DNA of 64,000 nucleotides, taken from contig CM053327.1 of NCBI GenBank assembly GCA_028583605.1, forward strand, positions 42,446,059 through 42,510,058, in the 5' to 3' direction. Shown in pieces: positions 54,860 to 64,000 of this stretch (position 1 is its first letter; each line of letters starts with the position of its first letter). Under the pieces are notes generated by a model that saw only the letters and a list, made by a program, of their open reading frames with translations, had not been told where the DNA came from and did no database searches. Both the position numbers and the translations under genes were made by a program. Source of the DNA: Dastarcus helophoroides. Lineage: Eukaryota; Arthropoda; Insecta; Coleoptera; Bothrideridae.

Positions 54860-55500
54860 ATGAAAATCTTGTTACAGAAAATGCCCCGAATTCCACCTTG
54901 TCTTTCACGTTGGGAAAAATATGATTTTTGAAACGTAGCAAGCTCTTACTATCGTGGGAATTTTGGCACTTTTTTAGATACACCAGGACTTGAAACTTCA
55001 TAATAGTTTTCATAGGAGAATATCGTGTATCAATAAATAAAATATTATCCAACCAAATTCACATTGATCCATTAGCAGTATCTAGAATTCATCTGGTATA
55101 TTTCACTGAAAACCATCATATTTTGAGCATATTAAAAAACCTGTCACAATACCTAAATTCTACGTTTTCGTGGCAAATTTGAAGGTATTTCAAGAAATAT
55201 ATTTAGAAAGTAATGTTTTTCGTCATTATGTAAACACTTTATTTTAAATTGTCTGAACATTACTGAAAATAATGAAAAATTGATATACAAAGCTTGTCCC
55301 CTGAAACCAATAAGAAAAAATACAATAAAAATTGTTCTTTTTCAATTTATTTAACATTTCTCGGCCCAGTTTGGAAATATTTAAATTTTTATGGTTTGTT
55401 GACAATTTACTAAACAGTTTTTGAAAAAATGTTAAATAAATTGAAAAAAAACATAATATTTCCGGTCAATAAGGGTCTACTATGAAGAAAAGTTGTTCTA
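54860..55500. other. No recognisable gene; short F scrap
   Basis: AT-rich. Includes another GTACCCAGATGAAAATCTTG-type arm just before and a partial F sequence at about 55288-55315 (CTTGTCCCCTGAAACCAA). Confidence 0.4.
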
Positions 55501-55779
55501 ATGCAGGGATGAGTAACCTTTTTTTACAGAGGGCCAATTACAAGGCGAAAAATTTTGAGTGGGCCACATGTGAGAAAAATATGAATGCTGGGGCGTTTGC
55601 ACCCCCTAATTCATGCAGCAAACTGAAAATTTGTATGTATTCAATTGGAGGACTTTCCAATTCTCCAGAATTCATCCTTTCCTTGAAACATTTTTTCGAA
55701 ATTTCTAACTTTTTCTCAAATTTTGTATATTTTTTTTGCAAAATTTGACTTTCACTTTTAAAATTTTGCATTTATTCAT

Positions 55780-56640
55780 AAACTTTTATCAAACATAAAC
55801 ATTAAATTTAAAAGTGCCTCGTTTTTTTTCTGAAATTTCGTCATTTCTCGAAATTCGACTTTCCTGAAAATTTCGCTTTTCCTTGAAACATTTTTTCGAA
55901 ATTACTGCCTTCTCAAATTTTGTATTTTTTTTACACAATTTAACTTTTTCTTTTAAAATATTGCATTTATCCATCAAATTTGCCTTCTGTTATCAAACAT
56001 GATTGACAAAATTTTGAATTTAAAAGTTGCTCGTTCTTTTCCTGAAATTTCGTCATTTCTCGAAATTCAACTTTTCTGAAAATTTCGCTTTTCCTTGAAA
56101 CAGTTTTTCGAAATTACTACCTTTTTCTCAAATTTTGTATTTTTTTTACACAATTTGACTTTTTCTTTTAAAATATTGAATTTATTCATAAAATTTGCCT
56201 TCTGTTATCAAACATGATTGTCAAAATTTTGAATTTAAAAGTTGCTCGTTTTTTTCCTGAAATTTCGTCATTTCTCGAAATTCAACTTTTCTGAAAATTT
56301 CGCTTTTCCTTGAAACAGTTTTTCGAAATTACTGCCTATATCTCAAATTTTGTATATTTTTTTTACACAATTTGACTTTTTCTTTTAAAATATTGAATTT
56401 ATTCATAAAATTTGCCTTCTGTTATCAAACATGATTGACAAAATTTTGAATTTAAAAGTTGCTCGTTTTTTTCCTGAAATTTCGTCATTTCTCGAAATTC
56501 AACTTTTCTGAAAATTTCGCTTTTCCTTGAAACAGTTTTTCGAAATTACTACCTTTTTCTCAAATTTTGTATTTTTTTTTTTACACAGTTTGACTTTTTC
56601 TTTTAAAATATTGAATTTATTCATAAAATTTGCCTTCTTT
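55780..56640. repeat. ~215-bp tandem repeat, about 4 copies
   Basis: The CTCGTTTTTTTCCTGAAATT landmark occurs at about 55819, 56031, 56246, 56463 and 56643 (spacings 212-217 bp, the last shortened). Unit includes GCTTTTCCTTGAAACAGTTT and CTTCTGTTATCAAACATGAT. Confidence 0.88.
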
Positions 56641-59600
56641 TCTCGTTTTTTTTCCTGAAATTTCATCATTTCTCGAAATTCGACTTTTCCTGAAAATTTC
56701 GCCTGTTTTTGATCCTGTAAATTTCAGCTTGTTTATTAAAATGTGCCTTTTTTCGAAATATGGTCGATCTTTTGACAAAAAAGTGTATTTTTTTAGAAAT
56801 TTAAAATTTTTGTGGAATGACAAAAATTTCTTTGTAAATTTCAACCCTTTTTTAATCCAAATTTCTGGTAGTATCAACTTATTTATCATAATTTCGATGT
56901 ATTATCACAATATTTGACATTTTCTGACGTCTGTTAAGGCAAGGTAGAGAGCCTGTCTTCCTCTGACTCGTCCAGAGAGTCTAGACAAAGTTAATATTCG
57001 ATTTTTTTCTTAAAATTTACTCTTTTTCTAAATTTCGAAGTTTCACTAAGATTAAATGCTTCTCCAAAATTTGGATCTTTTTTGCAAAATTTCTCTCACA
57101 ATATCGCCTTTTTCTTGGGGTTTTGACTATTTTTTTTGACTTTTTTTTAATTTGGCTTTCTTTGAACAATTTTTGTCCATTTCAAAGTTTTCTCGAATTT
57201 TTTTTCAAATTCCAATATTTTTCTGAACATTTACTAACAATTTCGATCTGATTTGTTTTGGAAATTCTGACTGGTTTCCTAAAATTTGCCTCTTTCAAAA
57301 TTTAGATTTTTTTGCAAAATTTCTCTTAAAATATCATCTTTTCTTGCGGTTTTGACTATTTTTTTGACTTGTTTATTAATTTGGCTTTCTTTGGACAATT
57401 TTTTGTCCATTTCAAAGTTTTCTCGAATTCTGTTTTCAAATTCCGATATTTTTCTGAACATTTACTAAAAATTTCGATCTTTTAGATTCTGTTTTTTTTA
57501 GAAATGTTGACAGGTTTCCTAAAATTTGCCTTTTTCAGGAAATCTTGATTTTTATCTCAATATCCGATATTTAATATTTCTATGCATTTTTTCTTTTTTG
57601 GTAAATTCGTCTTTTCTTGGGGTTTTGACTATTTTTATTTACTTTTTTAATAATTTGGCTTTCTTTGGACAATTTTTTGTCCATTTCAAAGTTTTCTCGA
57701 ATTCTATTTTTAAAATCCGATATTTTTCTAAACATTTAGTAAAAATTTCGATCTTTTAAATTCTGATTTTTGTTAGAAATTCTGACTGGTTTCCTAAAAT
57801 TTGCCATTTTCAGGAAATCTTGATTTTCATCTCAATATCCGATATTTAATATTTCAATACATTTTTTCTTTTTTTGGTAAATTCGTCTTTTTTTTGAAAA
57901 TTTTGAATTTTTCCAAAATAGTCTTTTACTCAAAATTTGCCTGTTCCTCAACATTTTTCGAAATTTCCATTTTGTTCTCAAAATTATACTTTTTGGACTT
58001 TTTCGAAAATGGTTTATTTATTTCAAAATTTTATCATTTTTTTGAATATTTGTCTTTTTAAAAAAACTACGACTTTTAGATCAAAATTTAAAAGTTTCTC
58101 GTTTTTTTTCTGAAATTTCATTTCTCGAAATCCGACTGTTCCTGAAAATTTCGCCTTTTTTTGATTCTGAAAATTTCAGCTTGTTTATTAAAATTTGCCC
58201 TTTTTTTCGAAATCTAGTCGATCTTTTGACCAAAAGGTATATTTTTTAGAAATTTAAAATTTTTGTGAAAGGACAGAAATTTCTTTGTAAATTTCAACCC
58301 TTTTTTAATCCAAATTTCTGGTAGTATCAACTTATTTATCATAATTTCGATGTATTATCACAATATTTGACATTTTCTGACGTCTGTTAAGGCAAGGTAG
58401 AGAGCCTGTCTTCCTCTGACTCGTCCAGAGAGTCTAGACAAAGTTAATATTCGATTTTTTTCTTAAAATTTACTCTTTTTCTAAATTTCGAAGTTTCACT
58501 AAGATTAAATGCTTCTCCAAAATTTGGATCTTTTTTGCAAAATTTCTCTCACAATATCGCCTTTTTCTTGGGGTTTTGACTATTTTTTTTGACTTTTTTT
58601 TAATTTGGCTTTCTTTGAACAATTTTTGTCCATTTCAAAGTTTTCTCGAATTTTTTTTTCAAATTCCAATATTTTTCTGAACATTTACTAACAATTTCGA
58701 TCTGATTTGTTTTGGAAATTCTGACTGGTTTCCTAAAATTTGCCTCTTTCAAAATTTAGATTTTTTTTGCAAAATTTCTCTTAAAATATCATCTTTTCTT
58801 GCGGTTTTGACTATTTTTTTGACTTGTTTATTAATTTGGCTTTCTTTGGACAATTTTTTGTCCATTTCAAAGTTTTCTCGAATTCTGTTTTCAAATTCCG
58901 ATATTTTTCTGAACATTTACTAAAAATTTCGATCTTTTAGATTCTGTTTTTTTTAGAAATGTTGACAGGTTTCCTAAAATTTGCCTTTTTCAGGAAATCT
59001 TGATTTTTATCTCAATATCCGATATTTAATATTTCTATGCATTTTTTCTTTTTTGGTAAATTCGTCTTTTCTTGGGGTTTTGACTATTTTTATTTACTTT
59101 TTTAATAATTTGGCTTTCTTTGGACAATTTTTTGTCCATTTCAAAGTTTTCTCGAATTCTATTTTTAAAATCCGATATTTTTCTAAACATTTAGTAAAAA
59201 TTTCGATCTTTTAAATTCTGATTTTTGTTAGAAATTCTGACTGGTTTCCTAAAATTTGCCATTTTCAGGAAATCTTGATTTTCATCTCAATATCCGATAT
59301 TTAATATTTCAATACATTTTTTTCTTTTTTTGGTAAATTCGTCTTTTTTTTTGAAAATTTTGAATTTTTCCAAAATAGTCTTTTACTCAAAATTTGCCTG
59401 TTCCTCAACATTTTTCGAAATTTCCATTTTGTTCTCAAAATTATACTTTTTGGACTTTTTCGAAAATGGTTTATTTATTTCAAAATTTTATCATTTTTTT
59501 GAATATTTGTCTTTTTAAAAAAACTACGACTTTTAGATCAAAATTTAAAAGTTTCTCGTTTTTTTTCTGAAATTTCATTTCTCGAAATCCGACTGTTCCT

Positions 59601-60730
59601 GAAAATTTCGCCTTTTTTTGATTCTGAAAATTTCAGCTTGTTTATTAAAATTTGCCCTTTTTTTCGAAATCTAGTCGATCTTTTGACCAAAAGGTATATT
59701 TTTTAGAAATTTAAAATTTTTGTGAAAGGACAGAAATTTCGTTGTAAATTTCAACCCTTTTTTAATCCAAATGTCTGGTAGTTTCAACTTGTTTGTCAAA
59801 ATTTCGATGTGTTACCACAATATTTGACATTTTCCGACGCCTGTTGAGGCCAGGTAGGGAGCCTGTTTACCTCCGACTCGTCCAGAGAGTCCAGAGAAAA
59901 TAAATATTTGATTTTTCTCTTTAAATTTACTCTTTTTCTGAATTTCGAAGTTTCACCAAGATCAAATGCTTTTAAAAATTTGGATCTTATTTGCAAAATT
60001 TCTCTTACAATATCGTCTTTTTCTCGGGGTTTTGACTATTTTTTTTTACTTTTTTTTAATTTGGCTTTCTTTGGACAATTTTTTGTCCATTTCAAAGTTT
60101 TCTCGAATTTTTTTTTCAAATTCCAATATTTTTCTGAACATTTACTAAAAATTTTGATTCTTTAGATCCTGATTTGTTTTAGAAATTCTGACTGGTTTCC
60201 TAAAATTTGCCTCTTTCAAAATTTAGATTTTTTTGCAAAATTTCTCTTAAAATATCATCTTTTTCCCAGGGTTTTGATTATTTTTTTTTACTTTTTTTAA
60301 TTTGGCTTTCTTTGGACAATTTTTTTTCCATTTCAAAGTTTTCTCGAATTCTGTTTTCAAATTCCAATATTTTTCTAAACATTTACTAAAAATTTCGATC
60401 TTTTAGATTCTGTTTTTTTAGAAATGTTGAATGGTTTCCTAAAATTTGCCTTTTTCAGGAAATCTTGATTTTTATCTCAATATCCGATATTTAATATTTC
60501 TATGCATTTTTTCTTTTTTTGGTAAATTCGTCTTTTTCTCAAAATTTCGAATTTTTCTAAAATAGTTTTTTACATAAAATTTGCCTGTTTCTCGAAATTT
60601 GTCCTTTTTGAGATTACAATGTTGTTTTCAAAATCCTACTTTTTGGACTTTTTCAAAAATGGTTTATTTATTTTAAAATTTTTCTCGAATATTTGTCTTT
60701 TTCAATAAACTACGACTTTTAGATCAAATG
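56640..60730. repeat. 1.46-kb tandem repeat, 2 near-identical copies and a diverged third
   Basis: 56640-58096 and 58097-59555 match almost base for base at an offset of 1455-1457 bp, including TTGATTTTTATCTCAATATC and the less AT-rich GTTAAGGCAAGGTAGAGAGC. The third copy (59556 to about 60730) is diverged (for example GTTGAGGCCAGGTAGGGAGC). Translated ORFs repeat identically in copies 1 and 2 but have only repeat-like composition. Confidence 0.9.
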
Positions 60731-60734
60731 ATTT

Positions 60735-62030
60735 TATGGTTCTGAAAATTTTTACTTTTCTGTTGTTGCGAAAAAATTTTTGGGGATTTCGAGAAAAAGA
60801 TTTCTTGTAAATTCAACATCTTTACTGAATGTTAAATTTTGAGAACAATGTTTTTGAATCTTGTGATTTTTCTTTCTCAGAGTTGGAATTTTTTTGAAAA
60901 TTGCGCCTTTTCACAAAATTAGATCTTTGAAAATTTTGATTTTTTTCTGAATTTTGCACCTTTCTCGAGTTTTGAGACAAATTAGGTTTTTATTTTCAAT
61001 ACGATTTACTGAAAATTTCAACTTTTTAAATTGTCCTCTTAAAATTGGACCTTCTTTTGCAAATTTGAAATGTTTTCTAGAAACTTCAATATTTTTTTTT
61101 AATTTGTAACGTAATTTTCAAAAATCTTGAATTTTTTCTGATTTTTTTAAAATGTTATTCCCGATAATTTCAACTTGTCCAAAATTCATGTTATTCAACA
61201 AATTTTGACTTTTAACTCAAGATTCAATTTTATCTATTTCTGGACATTTCTATTTAAAATGGATTTTTTTCCAAAGATTTAGACTTTTTCACAAAATTCG
61301 TTTATTTTATTTTTAAATTGGATCGAAATTTTAATAGAAATATAAACAATCTGAGAAGCATATTTTTAAGAAATCTTGAAAAAAATATTTCTTGAAAAAT
61401 TTCAAAAATATGACAAAATTGAAATAAAATAAAAATTCTGAAGTCATTATTTTTAAAAGTTGCATTTTTTACCTGAATGCAACTTTTTTTGGAAATTACA
61501 ACTCTTTGTAGAAACATTTCTTTTTGAAAATTTCATCTCCTTTACAATTCCACTTTTTCGAAATTTCGACATTTCTTAAAGTTCCGCAAAAGGTTTTTTT
61601 TTAAGATTGGACTTTTTTCAAAATTTTGACTTTAATTTGAAAATGCGATGTCCCCAATTCTGTGCTTTTTAAGTAAAAATACACATTACCAAGCCAGAAG
61701 GTTAAAAGTTGCTTTTTTTACCTGAATTCGACTTGTTCTGGAAATAAAAACTTTTTTTACAAAAATTTCTTTTTAAAAATTTCGTCTCTTTTACATTTCC
61801 ACTTTTTCGAAATTTCGGCACTTCTTAAAGTTCCTCAAAAGGTTTTTTCCTAAGATTAGGCTCTTTTTAAAATTTTGACTTTAATTTGAAATTGTGATGT
61901 CCCCAATTCTGTAGTTTTTAAGTAAAAATACACATTACTAAGCCAGAAGGTTTTTTACCCAAGAGTTTTTTAGAATGATTGTTGTTTCCTCCCCCCCCTT
62001 TAAAGAAAATCTTGCCTACGTTCATGTTCA
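60735..62030. repeat. Degenerate AT-rich repeat block
   Basis: Same style of modules. Includes a ~260-bp direct duplication (61440-61690 versus 61700-61960) with the shared CGATGTCCCCAATTCTGT / TGATGTCCCCAATTCTGT and CACATTACCAAGCCAGAAGG. Resembles 4280-4900 in order, so it belongs to the same dispersed family. Confidence 0.7.
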
Positions 62031-62234
62031 AGAAATTTCATGAATCGTGGAAATTTATGTTTTTTATTTAATCAAATTGTTTGACATTTTCTTTTCCAAA
62101 ATTTTTACGTAAAACAGTTTAGCTTAGGTGGGCCGCAGAAAAATGCCCATGGGCCACGTCTTAGTGATCTCTGCTCTACAAGAATGAAATTTTACACACA
62201 AAAGTAATGTATAACATTCTGGTGATTTTTCACT

Positions 62235-62372
62235 TAAAGATGAAAAACGCTCTGGTCGTCCAGTTGAAGTTGATGACGGTCTAATCAAAGCAATAATCGA
62301 TTCGGATCGTCACAGTACAACACGTGAGATTGCAGAGAAGCTTTATGTATCACATACACGCATTGAAAATCA
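62235..62372 (+). pseudogene. Mariner transposase fragment (helix-turn-helix region)
   Basis: Plus strand reads FSLKDEKRSGRPVEVDDGLI, KAIIDSDRHSTTREIAEKLY, VSHTRIENH without interruption. This is the classic mariner N-terminal segment (K..RSGRP.....D, TTREIAE.L.VSH.T). Only ~46 codons remain. It is a different copy from the mariner at 24.7 kb and better preserved. Confidence 0.9.
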
Positions 62373-62439
62373 CACGCTCATATCCAAGATATTTCATGAA
62401 TCGTGGAAATTTATCTTCTTTTTTTTCACCAAATTGTTT

Positions 62440-62520
62440 AACGAAACGGACTAGTCCTTGGTTCAAAAATTGAAATACAGGGAACAAGTGCTGCATTTCA
62501 ATTTTTTAAATTGTTTGACA
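62440..62520. repeat. F-family fragment
   Basis: ACGGACTAGTCCTTGGTTCA followed by AAAAATTGAAATACAG, matching the GGACTGGTCCTTGGTTATCT / AAAATTGAAATACAAA end of F, lacking the middle. Confidence 0.65.
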
Positions 62521-62651
62521 TTTTCTTTTCCAAAATTTTTACATAAAACAGTAGAGCTTAGGCGGGCAGCAGAAAAATGCCCGTGGGCCACGTCTTGCTC
62601 ATCCCTGCTCTACAAGAATGAAATTTTGCACACGAAAGTTACGTATAACGT

Positions 62652-63179
62652 AGGTGAGCACTAAGAGAGGGTTTTTCAAATTTCAACTTCTAAGGGCCTA
62701 AAAACTGGCACTGGAAAACTTAAAAGTCAATAAGTAACGTCAAAAGTCAATAAGTAACTTCAAAAGGCAATAAGTAACTTCAGAAGGCAATAAGCAACTT
62801 CAAAAGGCAATAAATAACTTTAAAAGGCAATACATAATACACACGACTGTATTTAAAGTTGCCTGTACGCGATAACTCATCACCTTTCTGCATTACAATA
62901 TATTTCCGACGCGGCGGTATTTACTTTGCCCTATCGCATTTCTTACCTGGGTGGCTATGCGGCGGTAAAACTGAAAGTCTTTATTCTGCCGCAGAACGAA
63001 AAACGTTGATAGTACATGAAGTCAACCACAATTTCACTGATTAAAGGATGTTGATGTATTAAAATAGAAATATCGGCCGAGGAAGAAAAATAGTTAGAAC
63101 ACATGACGTGAAAAGAAGGGTATCTTCAGAGAAAATTACCCAAAACTTAATTCTTAGCATTTGAGGAAAGTCTAATGGT
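62652..63179. repeat. Segment G, copy 2
   Basis: Collinear with 54380-54850 apart from expansion of the 20-bp minisatellite. Interrupted at 63180 by the fold-back element and resumes at 63600 (TTCCTGAGATGTGATTATAT, against TTCCTGAAATGTAATGG in copy 1). Confidence 0.8.
62717..62834. repeat. 20-bp minisatellite, 6 copies
   Basis: AAAAGGCAATAAGTAACTTC repeated in perfect 20-bp register with few changes. It lies within segment G copy 2 and is only a single unit-like remnant in copy 1. Confidence 0.92.
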
Positions 63180-63586
63180 ATGACAACGAAGGCTTCCACG
63201 GCCAGAGTCAGTAGAGGATATACTTCTTCCGGGATTGGACCGGATCAAAGAACTACTAAAAGTGTTCGACGTTTCCAGAAGAGTTTCGCCTCTGGTTTAG
63301 TGGACATACTGAGTTACCGTGCTCTTCTGTCTAAACTTTCTTATCCTTTGTACCAATTTTCAATTCAGAAGAGTTTCGCCTGTGGTATGGTGGACATACT
63401 GAGTTACCGTGCTCTGATGTTTTGAAATTGGCCTTTTCATTTTTGCAGATTCCCTCATATTTCTCTTTTCATTTATTTTTTCTTTTCTTTGTTCCTGAAG
63501 AAGCCCCCTACGATGGTGGGAGAAACGTGTCGAACACTTTTAGTAGTTCTATGACACGGTCCAATTCCGGAGGAAGAATATCCTAT
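63180..63586. mobile_element. 407-bp fold-back element, Penelope-like terminal repeat type
   Basis: Flanked by a perfect 13-bp TSD AAAGTCTAATGGT (63167-63179 and 63587-63599); segment G copy 1 lacks the insert. Its ends fold together: GGATATACTTCTTCCGGGAT ... AAAGTGTTCGACGTTTC pairs with GAAACGTGTCGAACACTTTT ... GGAGGAAGAATATCC. The loop holds a ~55-bp direct duplication (CAGAAGAGTTTCGCCT). The right arm includes a hammerhead-like motif. Long variable TSDs and hammerheads in terminal repeats are known for Penelope-like elements; no RT or GIY-YIG sequence is present here. Confidence 0.7.
63490..63536 (+). ncRNA. Hammerhead-ribozyme-like motif with GUC cleavage site
   Basis: Stem I TGTTC (63490-63494) pairs with GAACA (63532-63536). 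Core CTGAAGA (63495-63501) fits CUGANGA. Stem II GCCCCC/GGTGGG (503-508 with 515-520) has an A.A mismatch at its base. GAAAC (63522-63526) follows, then GTGTC, so the canonical GUC triplet lies directly before stem I. Stem III would be the ~6-bp near-palindrome ACGTGT, too short to close alone, as in dimer-acting hammerheads of Penelope-like elements. Catalysis is not shown by sequence alone. Confidence 0.55.
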
Positions 63587-63599
63587 AAAGTCTAATGGT

Positions 63600-64000
63600 T
63601 CCTGAGATGTGATTATATTTCAGGAATCATTAGACTTTCCAATCTCATCGGGAGCATGACGAAGCAAAATCTAAAACATGAAATAATTCTAAAAATATAA
63701 AAATAGTTTCTATCGCATTTAATACGTAGTTCAGGAGAGTCGACCATAATTAAGAATTACGTACAAAAAATGGTTGCTTATCCATACGAAAAAATCAGAT
63801 GTAAGAGAAAAAAATTTACTTTTTTTAGTTTAGATCCAGCCAGGGGTACCCCACAATAGATCGCTTTTCTTTCATACCAATTTTTTTTATAATTTCACAG
63901 GAAAGAACGCTTTAGCAAAATCTAGGAAGTCTTCTTTTCAGTAACGATTTCTCATTCCCTTAGACGTATCCTAATGATACCATTGTAATCGCGACAATTA
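63600..64000. other. No recognisable gene
   Basis: After the end of segment G (about 63640) the sequence is unique and AT-rich up to the window edge. Confidence 0.4.

Larger units (their letters stand above)
54142..62607. mobile_element. Possible large hAT-like bracket (8.5 kb)
   Basis: CAGGGGTGAGCAATCTTTTT at 54142 and GTCTTGCTCATCCCTG ending at 62607 are typical hAT terminal inverted repeats, flanked by CTCTATAA (54134-54141) and CTCTACAA (62608-62615), 7 of 8 matching. A second right end (62120-62173, also followed by CTCTACAA) and a second left end (55504, CAGGGATGAGTAACCTTTTT) exist. The block may therefore be several overlapping non-autonomous copies and not one element. No hAT transposase seen. 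Confidence 0.4.

Noticed and set aside
57526..59518. Identical 77- and 62-86-codon ORFs at 57526-57759 and 58981-59214, and at 57801-58061 and 59330-59518
   Set aside because: They repeat because the DNA is a tandem duplication; composition is that of the AT-rich repeat and there is no conserved domain.
55496..62607. 55504-62607 as the hAT-like element
   Set aside because: The flank TTCTAATG does not match CTCTACAA; the 54142 start gives a better TSD, though neither is certain.

Overview
This is a window of eukaryotic nuclear DNA, almost certainly from an arthropod and probably an insect. It is very AT-rich. It contains Jockey-type non-LTR retrotransposons, Tc1/mariner and hAT-like DNA transposons, a BEL/Pao remnant, fold-back elements and several satellite and minisatellite arrays. 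I saw no bacterial operons, CRISPR arrays, rRNA genes or tRNA genes. The only intact long protein-coding gene is a Tc1/mariner-superfamily transposase at 30.4-31.5 kb. Host coding sequence is limited to a few short exons with good splice signals.

Layout. 0-2 kb: a Jockey-like LINE ('LINE A', minus strand) split by a 5'-truncated RNase H LINE ('LINE B') with a 15-bp target-site duplication (TSD). 3.4-4.9 kb: degenerate AT-rich repeats related to those at 56.6-60.7 kb. 7.3-11.8 kb: a large array of a ~20-bp unit built on the palindrome CGAAATTTCG. 11.8-12.0 kb: a 32-bp tandem repeat. 14.9-19.5 kb: a 182/172-bp satellite that appears to be derived from the C-terminal coding region of LINE A. 20.8-21.7 kb: a 130-bp tandem repeat. 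21.9-22.6 kb: two minus-strand exons forming the C-terminus of an unidentified gene. 24.5, 38.87 and 40.8 kb: three plus-strand exons that together could encode a 41-residue secreted peptide, with a 14.25-kb first intron.

That intron is filled with nested elements. They are an old mariner (24.7-28.6 kb) carrying several insertions, an intact DD41D transposon with 423-bp terminal inverted repeats (TIRs), and a 4.1-kb hAT-like element inserted in a fold-back element with a perfect 8-bp TSD. 39.5-47.8 kb: two nearly identical 1.1-kb composite repeats (K1, K2), a 731-bp element with long TIRs, a BEL/Pao reverse transcriptase remnant, and a small ORF rich in RERKK-type motifs. 47.9-52.9 kb: a LINE A copy invaded by AT-rich tandem arrays, including a ~180-bp palindrome. 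54-64 kb: a hAT-like bracket around 215-bp and 1.46-kb tandem repeats, a mariner fragment, and a 407-bp fold-back element with a hammerhead-ribozyme-like motif.

The most notable points are: (1) a satellite that seems to have grown out of LINE coding sequence; (2) hammerhead-like cores inside two families of fold-back repeats, as known for Penelope-like retroelements; (3) a short unclassified element family with a 5' hairpin, a conserved GCAT 3' end and 10-12 bp TSDs; and (4) repeated cases where a paralogous unoccupied copy in the same window confirms an insertion. All superfamily names come from motif recognition by eye. No database search was possible.
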